Assembly: GCA_039707655.1 (NCBI GenBank)
Contig: CM077665.1
Location: 289,048,205-289,112,204, forward strand
Source of the DNA: Elymus sibiricus
Taxonomy: Eukaryota > Streptophyta > Magnoliopsida > Poales > Poaceae
Direction of reading: 5' to 3'
Length of the DNA stretch: 64,000 nt
Part shown: positions 12,120 through 23,482 of the stretch, in pieces
Position numbering within the stretch: position 1 is the stretch's first letter
Layout: every line of letters begins with the position of its first letter
Notes under the pieces: generated by a model
The model's database searches: none
Seen by the model: the letters and a program-made list of their open reading frames with translations, nothing else
What the model was told of the DNA's origin: nothing
Translations under genes and position numbers: made by a program

Positions 12120-12535
12120 AACAGGGGGGAGACCTCACCGGAGTGGGGCGGCGGGGCACCGGGGCGGCGGGGCGGCGAGGGCGGCGTGGGCGTCGGGGCG
12201 GCGGGGCGCCTGGTTGTCGGGGCGGCGGGGCGCTGGGCCGCAGGGGCCGCGGGGCGGCTGGGCGTCGGGGGGGCGTCGGTGGCGGCGCGCGGCGGGAGGC
12301 GGGCCAGGGCGGCGTGGGGTCAGGGCGGCGGCGGGGTGCGGTCGGGGGCGGGGGGGGCGGGGGGGCGGTCGACCGGGCGAGCTCCGGGGGGCGGGGGGCG
12401 ATGCGGGGCGGCCGGCGACGGGGCGGGTGCCGGGGGGGCGGGGGGGCGGTGCGGGGTGGCGGAGGGGGGGCGGCGCGGGGCGGCGGAGGGGGAGGGGCGG
12501 GGGAGCGGAGGCCGGCGGCGGCGGGAACGAAAATT
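12120..12535. repeat. Extremely GC-rich block (GGCGGGGC repeats)
   Basis: Almost entirely G and C on the plus strand, built from GGCGGCGGGGC-like units. Overlapping ORFs in all plus frames encode only Gly/Arg/Ala runs and reflect base composition. It lies just inside the right subterminal array, on the upstream side of TNP2. Confidence 0.8.
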
Positions 12536-12611
12536 AAAATGGGAGAGAGAAGAGAGAGAGAGGGAGAGAGAGAATATAGAGAGGAGGGGGGTAACGCCCG
12601 TTATGAGATCT

Positions 12612-12915
12612 TTTCTTTGCCGTCGGCTAGCAGACGGCAAAGTTTCTTTGCCGTCCGCTAGCAGACGGCAAAGAGGTGGGGTGGGCCGTTGCAGTTAACT
12701 GGCCTCCACTGGGCCCCACCCCACCTCTTTGCCGTCTGCTAGCGGACGGCAAATAAACTTTGCCGTCCGCTGGCAGACGGCAAAGAGCTGGCGGATGGCA
12801 AATAGTGTCTTCGCCATCTGCCAGCTCTTTGCCGTCTGCTTTCCGAAAGCTGACGGCAAACAACCTCTTTGCCGTCTGCCAGCAGACGGCAAAGAGCTGG
12901 CAGATGGCAAAGTCC
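12612..12915. repeat. Right subterminal palindrome array of the CACTA element
   Basis: About six more copies of the CTTTGCCGTCTGC / GCAGACGGCAAAG palindrome, including diverged CTTCGCCATCTGCCAG forms. It mirrors the left array, as expected for a complete CACTA element. Confidence 0.9.
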
Positions 12916-12930
12916 CTGATTCCAGTAGTG

Positions 12931-12952
12931 TCAAGTAGACCGAAACGATTCT
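12931..12952 (-). mobile_element. Element A: 5' LTR, stub after the CACTA insertion
   Basis: Twenty-two bases continue the LTR of A. The match to the full copy (14760-14790) then stops abruptly and GC-rich sequence of element F begins. The remaining roughly 1 kb of this LTR is missing here. Confidence 0.75.
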
Positions 12953-14281
12953 CGCGCGCCACGTGGCGTGGGTGGGTTGCCCAGATGGTCCGCGACTCCG
13001 CCCGGGACGCTTCTTCCTTGCAAGTGGAGCAGGTGGGGAGCCCTTTCAGCACTTTGTGTCTGTAGGCCCCGGTCCCGCACATTTCCCTACCACCGTAGTG
13101 TACGACCGGATCACCAAGGACGCAACTACAAGGTGAGGCCTCGACACCCCCGATGCCGACCGGATCAGCAAGGACGACATCGAGGGGCGAGTGGCTATAT
13201 GACCGGTAAGGCTCCTGAGGCGCGTTGCTCAGGAGCCCCCTTTGACGCTCAAGCAGCTCTACGTCGGCAGGTCCCAGTCCCGCACATTTCCCTACCACCG
13301 TAGTGTACGACCGGATCACCAAGGACGCAACTACGAGGTGAGGCCTCGACACCCTTGATGCCGACCGGATCACCAAGGACAACATCGAGGGGCGAGTGGC
13401 TTTATGACCGGTAAGGCTCCTGAGCCGCGTTGCTCAGGAGCCCCCTTTGACGCTCAAGCGACCCCCATTCCGCCCTGCTGGGTACTGCCTCAGGAGGAAC
13501 TGGAGCCTCCTGAGGCCCCATGCTGTGGTGCCGTGATGCGGTCGGAGCCCTCGAGCGGGGGTCGACTGCCCAAAGATGCAAGTCCCTGAGGCGACAGGGC
13601 CTTGCTATCCAGCTCCGAGGCGCCTCGGGGAGGGCCAGAGCGCACGGCCCCTTGTGAAACACCAAACCAGAAAAAGAGAGTCCAAGTCCGATAAAACGAG
13701 AGAGCATTGAGAGAAAATTCTCCACCTCTTTTTCTTTTAAATATAAAGATCTGAAGTCCTCAGACTTCATTGCAAAAAGTTCCGATTCGAACACAAAAAG
13801 AAGCAATCAACCCCCGCGTCCGGCACATAGGCTAGTCTTCGTCTTCGTCTTCCCCCAGCGCTGAGCGTAGGGCATCCACGTTGCATGGGCATAGCCATTG
13901 GAGGGCAGTGTTGAATTGTCCGCCAGCGCGGAGCATGGGGCTTCCACATTGCGTGGGAGGGAACCCCTCCGAGTCCTCGGGGGGCTCAGGGCATATACAG
14001 CCCACTCATTACTACGTGAGAGTGTCATGACCGTAGATAGCTGGGCAAGCCCCCGGGTGCACAGCCCGGTTGCTCCCAACTCCGTCGAGAGCCATCTCGT
14101 GCATTTCTGCTCGGTTGCGCGCCTCTATGACCCAAACCCGAACGCATTGCTCCCCACGTAGCCATAGAATTGCGCTCCCGCGGCCCAAACATGAGCACAA
14201 CGCATCCGGCGCAGTCATAGAGGAGTTTTGTCGATGAAGCCGCCTCGAGGGCCTCATGAGGCCCATCCTCCCGAGGTTGCG
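12953..14281 (-). mobile_element. Element F: GC-rich internal segment (no gene)
   Basis: GC-rich sequence of the same character as 15870-17133, from which it is separated by a solo LTR. It includes a 205-bp tandem duplication and a lower-GC stretch near 13640-13800. I found no protease, RT or integrase motif on either strand. Assigning it to F rests on composition and on the degenerate target duplication flanking the solo LTR. Confidence 0.45.
13073..13459. repeat. 205-bp direct tandem duplication
   Basis: Positions 13073-13254 and 13278-13459 are near-identical and offset by 205 bp. Both start TCCCGCACATTTCCCTACC and end in GACGCTCAAGC. Each copy contains a 10-bp inverted repeat (GGCTCCTGAG ... 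CTCAGGAGCC) around an 8-nt loop. Confidence 0.85.
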
Positions 14282-15869
14282 TCCTACTTTTCGAGCATGC
14301 GTTGGTTTCCGTGAAGAGGAACGGATGATGCAGCAAAGTAGATAAGTATTTCCCTCAGTTGTTGAGAACCAAGGTATCAATCCAGTAGGAGATACAAGCA
14401 AGTCCCCAATAGATGTACCTACACAAAGAATCAAACAATTGCACCCAACGCTATAAAGGGGTTGTCAATCCCTTCACGGTTACTTGCAAGGATGAGATCT
14501 GATAGAGATAGATAGAATAGATTGCTTGAACGGAAAGTAAAACAAAAGTAAAAATAATGCAGCAAGGTATTTTTGGTATTTTTGGTTTTAGATCTGAAAG
14601 TATAAGATGGAAAATAGACCCGGGGGCCATAGGTTTCACTAGAGGCTTCTCTCATGATGGCAAGTATTACGGTGGGTGAACAAATTACTGTCGAGCAATT
14701 GATAGAAAAGCGAATAATTATGAAGATATTCAAGGCAATGATTATGCATATAGGCATCACGTCCGTGTCAAGTAGACCGAAACGATTCTGCATCTACTAC
14801 TATTACTCCACACATCGACCGACTCCTGCCTGCATCTAGAGTATTAAGTTCATGAAGAACAGAGTAACGCATTAGGTAAGATGACATGATGTAGAGGGAT
14901 AAACTCAAGCAATATGATGAAAGCCCCATCTTTTTATCCTCGATGGCATCAATACAATATGTGCCTCGCTACCCCTACTTTGTCACTGGGTGAGGACACA
15001 GCAAGATTGAACCCAAAACTAAACACTTCTCCCATTGCAAGAATTACCAATCTAGTTGGCCAAACCAAACCAATAACTCGAAGAGACTTGCAAAGATATG
15101 AAATCATGCATATAAGAATTCAGAAAAGACTCAAATAATATTCATAGATAATCTGAACATAAACCCACAAATCATCGGATCTCGACAAACACACCGCAAT
15201 AGAGTATTACATCGGATAGATCTCCATGAAGATCATGAAGAACATGGTATTGAAGAGCAAAGAGAGAGAAGAAGCCATCTAGCTACTAGCTATGGACCCG
15301 AAGGTCTGTGGTGAACTACTCACGCATCATCGGAGGGGCAATGGAGTTGATGTAGATGCCCTCCGTGATCGAATCCCCCTCCGGCAGATTATCGGAAAAG
15401 GCTCCAAGATTGGATCTCATGGGAACCGAGGCTCCTGGCGGCGGAAAAGTTTTTTTGTGGCTCTTTTTGGTATCCAGGGAATATTTCTGAATTTATAGGC
15501 CAAGAAATAGGGTTGGGGGAGCTTCCGTGGGCCCACAAGCCAGGGGGGCGCGCCCTACCCCCCAGGGCGCGACCCTGTGGCTTGTGGCCACACGGCGGCT
15601 CTCCTGCCTTGGTCTCCAAGCTTGGTAGATGTCTTCTGGTCCAAGAAAAATTATTCCGAAGATTTTATTCCGTTTGGACTCCGTTTAATATTCCTTATCT
15701 GCAATACTCAAAAACAAGGAAAAAACAAAAACTGGCACTAGGCTCTAGATTAATAGGTTAGTCCCAAAAAATAATATAAAATAGCATATTAATGCATATA
15801 AAACATCCAAAACAGATAATATAATAGCATGGAACAATCAAAAATTATAGATACGTTGGAGAGGTATCA
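14282..15869 (-). mobile_element. Solo LTR of element A's family
   Basis: A complete LTR of about 1,588 bp on the minus strand (TGATACCTCTCC at 15869 inward). Its other edge reads TC where A has TG. No primer-binding site or polypurine tract adjoins either edge. The flanking 5-mers TTGCG (14277-14281) and CTGCA (15870-15874) differ only by transitions, so they could be a decayed target duplication. It is the reference copy for the interrupted LTRs of A. Confidence 0.7.
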
Positions 15870-17133
15870 CTGCACCGGTGTCCCAGCTGCCGCGGGTGGC
15901 CCGCGCTTCATGCGTCTTGCTGCCCCCCAGGCCATCACTCCTGAAGCCCGGGGGCTCGGCCCGTCGTTGCTTGCCCGCGAGGGCGACAGCATACGCCGTC
16001 CCCCGCGGGCCCAGGGGTGCCCTCCCTCTTTCTCCCGCTCGTGTCATCCAGGCTCGGTGCTCCGTCGGGGGAGCCCCCAGGCCCGGCTCGAGGAGGACGC
16101 TCGGGGCTCTCCCTACTCTTGGGGGGAGTTGGCGCCTGAAGCAGGCGCCTGATCCCTCCCGCTGTTCGGAGGTACGACGTAGCATGGTACATAGGGCTCC
16201 ACATAAGGGCCTGGTTCTCCTCCTGAGCCATCTGGCGAGGCACCGGGAACGGCCCCTGCGGGCGGCGGGGGGGCGCCGCCCTGCGCGCGCAGGCCACAGA
16301 CCCTCCTGCGACGAGCCTGAGAGCAAAGTTGCTTACCTCGGCCACCGCCGTTGGGTGGGACGCGCGTCTCCTGACGTGGGTTGCTTCCTCGGCGATCCGG
16401 CGCGCCCTCGCCGTTGTTGCTTGTTTGTCCGGACACCTGCGCCGCTTGCTCTCTGCGCAGGATGGCGCGCTCCCTCCTGGTCAACCCAGGCTGTTGAAGG
16501 TCCACTGGGTCACGGGGGCGCGTGTTAGTGCGCGCGTGGGGCGCCCGGTTGTTTCCTCCGCATGTTCGGTCGTCATGGCCGGGCTGCGCCCCGAAACCGG
16601 TCACCGGAATTCAAAGGAGAAGGAGCACGGCGTGCGGCGGTCCTTGCTCGGGTTCGCCCAGGGCTGGAGGGGGCACGCCATCGGTGGGCTAGGGAACAGG
16701 CGCCGCGAGCGAGCCCCTGGCACTTGAAGAAGAGTGAGGACCACGGTCCTCCGTGCGACGGTGACTAGCTCTGCGACGTGGTCGGCCCATGCATCGAAGC
16801 CTCCGTGCGTCGAGCGGTGGTGGAGCATCTGGCTTGCCAGCAGCAGCGCGTCGTACGCATCGAGGTCCCCCACGTAGGTGTGGCGCGACGCTGGTGCTGA
16901 GGGCACCGCCTGCCCACCGTGAGTTTGGGCGGTGCGAGGGGCGGTGACGGCGGAGGAGATACTGGCGGCTTGATACTGACCGCCCAGCACTATGCCGCTG
17001 GGGTGTGGGTCTCCTGCGGAAGCGGGGGATCGATGGGAGCTGATCCGCCGCGGCCGGGGGAAGCTTGCTGGGTGCCAGCCATCGGAGCGGTGGATCGGAG
17101 GAAGAGCGAGGGTTGAAGAAGACTCCGACACGC
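15870..17133 (-). pseudogene. Element F: gag-like remnant
   Basis: The minus strand holds overlapping GC-rich frames. In one, residues such as YVGDLDAYDALLLASQML and GFDAWADHVAELV resemble the N-terminal gag region of gypsy elements, and a comparable stretch (AGYDAWLGRITELV) occurs in element E at 36379-36633. Frames are broken repeatedly, no protease or RT follows, and the segment ends at the solo LTR. Called a decayed gag by position (next to the primer-binding site) and by likeness to E. Confidence 0.45.
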
Positions 17134-17151
17134 CCCCTACCTGGCGCGCCA
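17134..17151 (-). other. Primer-binding-site region (F)
   Basis: The minus strand reads TGGCGCGCCAGGTAGGGG two bases inside the LTR edge. Element E has the same sequence with one change (36857-36874). I do not name the tRNA. Confidence 0.65.
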
Positions 17152-17153
17152 AA

Positions 17154-18050
17154 TGTCGGATTTCGGGCTCCACAAAACCCTCAAGGTTCAGACACAGGGG
17201 CGTGTGCGAAGCTTCCCTGCGGCCTCACCCTACTTAGCTCGCTACACGATGGTGACTACGGCAAACTCGCACGATGACGAGGAAGAAGATGAACACGGTG
17301 GTTTACCCAGGTTCGGGCCGCTGCGAAGCATAATACACTACTCCTGCTTTGGTGGATTGCCTCTCGGGGAGGTGTGGTGGATGAACTAGTACAGTGGTTT
17401 CGAGCCTCGCGAGGGTGCTCGAGCGATGTTCTTGGCTCTCTGCCTTCTCTTGTATTGGTGTGTTTCTCCCCCCCTCTACGGTGCGGCCTAGCCTCTCTCT
17501 ATATAGCAGTGGCCCGGGTCCTCTTCCCTTATCACAATGGCGGGAAGGGATCCCACAACGGCCAAATTTGAAGGGGGACGGGATTACATCCCTGCCCTGT
17601 CCAAAGGTGGTCTTCGCCTGCAAAGTAGCTGTCGATGATGCAGAGGTGGGCTCGGCGAGGACATCCGTCCTGCGGGGCTCGTGGTCGTGGTCTCGTTGCA
17701 CCAGAATGGAAACCTTTGGGGGATGCTTTGGGAACCCGCGTACGCCCTTGCTCCCTTTGCACCAAAGGGGAAACTGCTCCGCCTGGCGTGTTGGCGCCCG
17801 CCTGTCCTTCCTTGCGTCATCTTTGACTCCTGAGGCCGGGTCTTGCATAGAGATCTCCACCGCTCCGGAGGGGGCCTAAGGAGGCCCATTCCTTGCCGGT
17901 CTTGGTGTCGCCTCCCTCGTGAGGCTAGGGTCCTTACGAGGGCCTTGTCTTGAGTCGAATCTCGCCAGGCCGTGCTTGCCTGACGTGGTGGGCCATGCCC
18001 TGGGCCACAGGCAGGCAGGTCTGGGCACCCCCGATCCCAGAACGCCGACA
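17154..18050 (-). mobile_element. Element F: 5' LTR
   Basis: On the minus strand this LTR opens TGTCGGCGTTCTGGGATCGG at 18050 and ends ...GAAATCCGACA at 17154, 897 bp. It interrupts the integrase of G. The 5-mer AACCT at 18051-18055 would be one copy of its target duplication; the other is not visible. Related LTR sequence occurs in E (36877 onward) and, inverted, in H (to 24921); all share a segment with ACCCTACTCCTGC. Confidence 0.75.
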
Positions 18051-18623
18051 AACCTCCAGATCTCTCATCAATCGGGGTTTCAATCCTTGAAGAATCATCC
18101 CGTTTGCACGTTCTGCCTGTCCGTTCGACTGCGGGTGAGCTACGGAAGCATAATTGACCCGAGTACCTTGAGAATAACAGAACTCACGGAATTCATCCGA
18201 ATCGAAATTCTTCCCATTATCTGTGATGATGTCATGAGGGACTCCGAATCTGAATATGATCTGCCGAATGAAACTGACAGTAGTAGCTGAATCCAAACTT
18301 TTGATGGGCTTCGCCTCAACCCACTTGGTGAACTTATCCACAGCGACCAGCAGATGGGTAAAACCACTCGACCCTGTGCGTAGAGGTCTGACCATGTCAA
18401 GACCCCAGACGGCGAAAGGCCAGGTGAGTGGAATTGTCTTCAGAGCTGATGTTGGCTTGTGTGTCTGATTCTTGTAGAACTGGCATCCAACACAAAGATC
18501 TACCATGTCCTTCGCTGCTGCATTGGCTCGAGGCCAATAGAAACCTGCACGGAAAGCCTTGGCGACCAACGTCTGAGAGGATGCATGATGGCCACAGGTT
18601 CCCGAGTGAATATCGTGTAGGAT
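18051..18623 (-). pseudogene. Element G: integrase (truncated)
   Basis: The zinc-binding part is partly visible (CVGCQFYKNQ; upstream HDIHSGTCGHH). The catalytic core keeps all three acidic residues in context: WGLDMVRPL, ITDNGKNFDS and NGQAERANG. The frame ends at ...RLMRDLEV where F's LTR begins, so the C-terminal domain is lost. Integrase inserts element DNA into the chromosome; this copy cannot function. Confidence 0.9.
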
Positions 18624-19343
18624 CTATAATCCTTCTTCTGGGGATATGCATATCTGAGCCACGCCAGTAGTGCTCTTTTTGTATAGCTGATCTCCCATCA
18701 CTTCAAAGGATTTGGATCGTCGGACGATCCTTCGGGCTTCTTCTTCGTCGTCAGGGAGCTCTTGCCGGAGCAAGTATGCTAAATACGGTTGGGTCAACTC
18801 GGGAGTGATCACCAACATCTCTTGGACAAGATCCACTACAGCTGGGATGTCTACTTCAATCGGATTTGAGGGACCGACTGCTTGTGGGGGCTCCTCGGTA
18901 AAAGGATCTTCTTTGACCGAAGGGGAATGAAGGTGTTCAAGGAATACATCTTTCGGCACGACTTTCCGAGTGGAACCGATTTTAGCCAGGTCATCGGCTG
19001 CGTGATTTTTCGCTCGGGGGATATGATGCAACTCTAAACCTTCGAAGTTCTTCTCTAGTTTTCGAACTTCATTGCAATATCCAGTCATGGCAGGACTCCT
19101 TATGTCCCGTTCCTTCATCACCTGATTGACAACAAGATCCGAGTCGCCGAATACCATCAAATGCCAAATGCCAAGTGCGATTGCCATTCGGAGTCCATAG
19201 AGGAGTGCTTCGTACTCGGCCTCATTATTGGATGAGTCAAAATGAATCTATAGGACGTAGCTCAGTCGGTCTCCCCTGGGGGAAACGAGAACTACTCCAG
19301 CGCCGGACCCTTGGAGCATCTTAGATCCATCGAAGAACATGGT
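18624..19343 (-). pseudogene. Element G: RNase H
   Basis: The segment opens FFDGSKMLQGSGAGVVLVSP (plant gypsy RNase H), continues NEAEYEALLYGLRMAIALG and FGDSDLVVNQV, then a linker to integrase. In-frame stops are TAG at 19248-19250 and TAG at 18624-18626. It would degrade the RNA strand of the RNA/DNA hybrid. Confidence 0.85.
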
Positions 19344-20777
19344 CTAGTGTTTAGGGATACTCGGTGCTGGTTGTTCCTGTTCTATCCATTCGGCCAGAAA
19401 ATCAACTAGGGCTTGCGACTTGATTGCCTTCTTAGCTTCAAAATTGATCTCCAGCGGGAGGAGTTCAGTTGCCCACTTTGCCACTTGACTAGTGGCGTCT
19501 CTGTTATTTAGGATTTCGAAAAGAGGAGCATTGCTAATAACTGTGACCGAATCCTCTTGAAAGTAATGAGCTACCTTCTTGACAGTGAGGTAGATGCCAT
19601 AAACCAACTTCTGGTAAAGCGGATATCTTTGCTTGGAGGGAGTGAAGACTTCTGAAATATAGTACACATGCCTTTGCACCTTGAAAGTTTTTTCTGACTC
19701 TTCACGCTCCACAGTGAGGAATGTGCTGACCACTTGGCTAGTAGAGGCGATGTACAAGAGCAAAGGCTCTCGGCTGCCCGGAGCAGCCAACACCGGCTTC
19801 GTGGAAAGCAAAGCCTTGAGCTGATCGAATGCTTCTTGCGCTTCAGAGGTCCACTCAAACGTGTCAGACTTCTTCATCAATCGGTATAGAGGCAAGGCCT
19901 TTTCACCGAGACGAGAGATGAATCTACTCAGGGCAGCGAGGCATCCCGTGAGTTTCTAGACAACGTGTAGGCAGACAGGTTTCTTCATTCGGATGATTGC
20001 CCCAATTTTATTAGGATTAGCATCGATCCCTCATTCGGAAACAAGGAAACCGAGAAGCTTACCCGAAGGGACTCCGAATGTGCACTTTGCAGGGTTGAGT
20101 TTTATTTGGTAGCGTCGGAGGTTTGCGAAGGTCTCGGCGAGGTCAGCTAGGAGGTCAGAACCTTTCCTAGACTTAACCATGATGTCATCCATGTACGCTT
20201 CGATGTCCCGACTGATTTGTTCCTACAGGCATTTCTGAATCATGCACATAAATGTTTCCCCAGCATTCTTCAGACCGGAAGGCATAGTGACGTAGCAGAA
20301 ACACCCGAACGGGGTTATGAAAGCTGTTTTTATTTCATCTGGTCCATACATTCGGACTTGATGGTACCCGGAGTACGCATCTAAGAACGACAGGCGTTCG
20401 CATTCGACGGTGGAATCTACTATCTGATCTATGTGGGGAAGGGGAAAGTGATCTTTCGGGCAGGCCCGGTTGAGGTGTTTGAAATCGATACACATTCAGA
20501 GAGACTTGTCCTTCTTAGGTACCAACACTGGGTTGGCCAACCACTCGGAATGGAAAACTTCCCGAATGAATTCGGCAGCTAGGAGCCGAGCGATCTCTTC
20601 GACAATCGCCTTGCGCTTCTCAACGGAAGAGCGACGCAAGTGTTCTTTGACTGGCTTGATCTTCGGATCCACTCGGAGTCGATGCTCAGCCAGTCCCTTG
20701 GGTACCCCTGGCATGTCAGATGGCTTCCATGCGAAGATATCCCAGTTCTCACGGAGGATCTGGATGAGCTCGGCTTC
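19344..20777 (-). pseudogene. Element G: reverse transcriptase
   Basis: Contiguous RT motifs in one frame: FIREVFHSEWLANPVLVPKK, CIDFKHLNRACPKDHFPLP, SFLDAYSGYHQV and the catalytic YMDD at 20184-20195, followed by the connection region (PLYRLMKKSDTFEWTSEAQE). Stops: TGA 20496-20498, TAG 20223-20225, TGA 20031-20033, TAG 19956-19958 and TAG 19344-19346. No frameshift is needed across the domain. Confidence 0.9.
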
Positions 20778-23482
20778 CTATTTTTCGCCCAGCAATGTCG
20801 AGATGTTGGTCGAAGCCGCACTCGGATCGTTGGGATGAATGTGAACCTGCTTGGTTTTGCCGGCCGACTGAAATGCTGATTCTGTTGCCGGGCGTTTAGA
20901 TTTGAGCAGGTCTGCAGCATCCACCGCTTTCTTGTAGCCATCAAGCTCGGCTGCGAGAACTTGTTCATTGGCTATTTTGGAGCCCTGCTGGAGGCACTCC
21001 TCGGCAATTATCCGATCACTGGTGATCGTGATCACACCATTCGGTCCTGGCATCTTAAGTTTAAGATAGACGTAACATAGTCAGGCCATGAAACGTGCAT
21101 AGGCGGGCCTACCTAGGATGGCGTGATAAGCACTCCAAAAATCCACCACTTCAAATGTTAGGTGCTCCTTCCGGAAGTTCTTCTCTCCTCCGAATACGAC
21201 ATCCAGAGCGATCTGACCGAGTGACTCGGCCTTCTTCCCAGGAATGACTCCATGGAAATGCATGTTACTCTTACTCAGTCGAGACATCGGAATGCCCATC
21301 GCACTGAGTGTATCCACGTAGATTATGTTGAGTCCACTGCCACCGTCCATCAAGACCTTGCGCAGTCGGACCCCATTAACAGCTGGATCGACAACCAGCG
21401 CCTGCCTCCCAGGGGTGGCTATGTGGGCTGGGTGATCAGACTGATCAAAAGTGCCGGGAGTCTTTGTCCAATTAAGGTGCTTCACAGCAGTCGGAGCTAC
21501 CATGTTCACCTCCCGATTGATGACCTTCAATCGTCCCTTACTCTTGACATCTGTAAAGATCATGTTAAGGACCTTGTCGACATGTGGGTATTCCGGATTG
21601 CCCTCTTCTTCTTCGTGAACATCTTTCTCTGCAGAATTCTCTTTTCCCATCTCATGCTTGAGCAACCGACACTCCCGAGTGGTGTGCTTCGGGTAAACGA
21701 CGTTGCCTTCTTCATCCTTCTTAATGTGAATCGCGCAGGGCTGATCCATCACCTCAGAGTTATACTCGGGTTTCTTCTTGTTAACCCATTCTTTTTTCTT
21801 GTTTTTCTTGGCCTTCGACTTCCCTTGGCCAGGAACGGCTGCCACTTCGGCTTTTCCCAGAGGATCAGCTTTCCGCTTCTGCTTTTTGTCAATGTTCCCA
21901 GCCGACTGCCAGGTGTCACCTGCTCGACCCTTGCTGCTACGGAGGCGGTCTTCTTCTTCGCCATTGGCATACTTGTTGGCGATTTCCATGGCACGGTTAA
22001 CAGACAGATCTCCCGATCGGACAAACTTCAAAATGAGCTCTCGGTATGATGTACCAGCCTTAAAGGCGCAAACGGCCTGATACTCTGTGACATTCTCTAT
22101 CGTGTTGTGCAGCGTAGTCCATCGCCGAATATACTCTCGGAGAGTCTCATTGTTCTTCTGGACATAATGCTGCAATTCAGACAAACAACCCAGACGCTTG
22201 TACGTGCCTTCAAACATCTTGATGAACACTCGGGCTAGATCCTCCCAGTAATAGATGCTACTGGAAGGTAACTGGTTCAACCATGCCCGAGCGGATCCTT
22301 CCAGCATGAGGGGGAGGTGTTTCATGGCCACGAAATCGTCGCCAACCCCAATCTGAACTGCCACTCGGTAATATTCGAGCTAGGTCTCCGGCTTGGATTC
22401 GCCATTGAACTTTCCGATCCCGGTCGCTAAACAGTAATTGGGGGGTATCTCACCTTCTCGGATATACCTATAGAAGCACTCGAGACCCGATGTTCCCCAA
22501 CCGCTCACTCGGTCTCTGATCACTCGGTTCCTATCTAACATCTTTTGTGTGATAGTAGACCTGGCGTTGGGCAGCGGAGGCCGCCGGCCAACTTCCTCGT
22601 AGCCGCGGGGTCGAGGGGGAGTTCGATTGCGATATTCTCCATAGTGGCGGCCATCATCGAATGGACGCTTGCCGTACGAACCGCCTCTCGGAGGAGGAGT
22701 CCGACTGACGTCGCGCTCGTCTAGCCAACGCCCTCCGTACGGACCTCTCGGAGGAGGAGGAGAGCATATGCGTTTCCCGTACGCGTGCGGGCTGTGAGCA
22801 GACTGCACTGTGTCCGCCTGCACAGATCAACCGTGAATCCGCAGTGACGACTACGAAACTTCCGAATTCTGCTTCAATGCGGTCTTCAGCAGAGCTTGGA
22901 TCTGCCGAATGCCCTCGCCAGCTGTCGACCCAGACGGCTGAATAGATTCAGCGATCCGAGTGGCTGCTGCCAGGTTCTCTATCGGCATGCACATCACCGG
23001 GACTTTGGGGGTCGGCTATTCTGAAACAGCGGATGCCTCAGGTTGCTGAAATTCGGTCTATCTCATGTAGCGCGCTCATCGAGCGACTGCTGGAGACGCT
23101 CGAGTCGCTCGCGCTCGGCCAAAGTGGCCAAGCGCGTAGCCTCCAGAGACAATTCCTCCAGAGTGGTCCCCGTGATCGGAGTGAGGAGGCCTTCGTCGTC
23201 CCTCCTCCTCCTATCTTCCCATTGCTCCCAAGTGAGATTCCGGGGAACATAGCCGCTTGTGTCACCAGCATGACGATCGCCGTCGCGACTATGAGGACCA
23301 CCCCCAGAGTATCTGGGAGGCCCGTTGTTGGTGGTGTTGGCCATCATGACTACTGCAGCATTACCGTTGTCACCGAATTCCGACTCATCGGACAATTCAT
23401 TCCCCGGGGAGGGGAACAAATCGACGGTGGGCTCGTCGGAGTCAAGCATAGCCACTTGGGCGACCGACGACTGGCGAGCCAT
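20778..23482 (-). pseudogene. Element G: gag and protease
   Basis: Gag starts near 23482 (MARQSSVAQVAMLDSDEP) and includes the conserved gypsy gag part with GSARAWLNQLPSSSIYYWED and IENVTEYQAVCAFKAGT, then a Lys-rich tail. The aspartic protease has its active-site region MDGGSGLNIIYVDTL (near 21340), ending AYHAILGRPAYARFMA. A frameshift lies near 23060. In-frame stops are at 23063, 23016, 22851, 22827, 22380, 21081 and 20778. The sequence between protease and RT (21080-20778) has no motif I recognise. Confidence 0.85.

Larger units (their letters stand above)
5283..12930. mobile_element. CACTA DNA transposon, 7,648 bp, nested in an LTR
   Basis: Both ends are present. The left end opens CACTACTGGAATCAGG and the right end is its reverse complement; over the first 25 bp the two differ at one base. 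The 3-bp target duplication TCA lies at 5280-5282 and 12931-12933. Removing the element restores an LTR sequence that is uninterrupted at 14764-14782, which confirms the boundaries. Subterminal palindrome arrays lie inside each end. The only gene recognised is a broken TNP2-type transposase (minus, 10471-6824); no second (TNP1/TNPA-like) gene was found. The rest is microsatellite, G-rich minisatellite and very GC-rich sequence. With intact ends it could in principle be moved by a transposase supplied in trans. Confidence 0.95.

Noticed and set aside
11204..12700. Several plus and minus ORFs of 100-280 residues
   Set aside because: They are translations of G-rich minisatellite, CT microsatellite and GGCGG repeats, open in several frames at once.
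12627..13385. 252-residue minus-strand ORF
   Set aside because: It spans the CACTA end, the LTR stub and the start of F, so it cannot be one ancestral gene.
15829..17240. Overlapping plus- and minus-strand ORFs of 100-216 residues
   Set aside because: High GC content keeps all frames open; only the minus-strand frame with gag-like wording is retained, at low confidence.
21252..22049. 265-residue plus-strand ORF
   Set aside because: It is antisense to the gag-protease frame of G, which carries the recognisable motifs.
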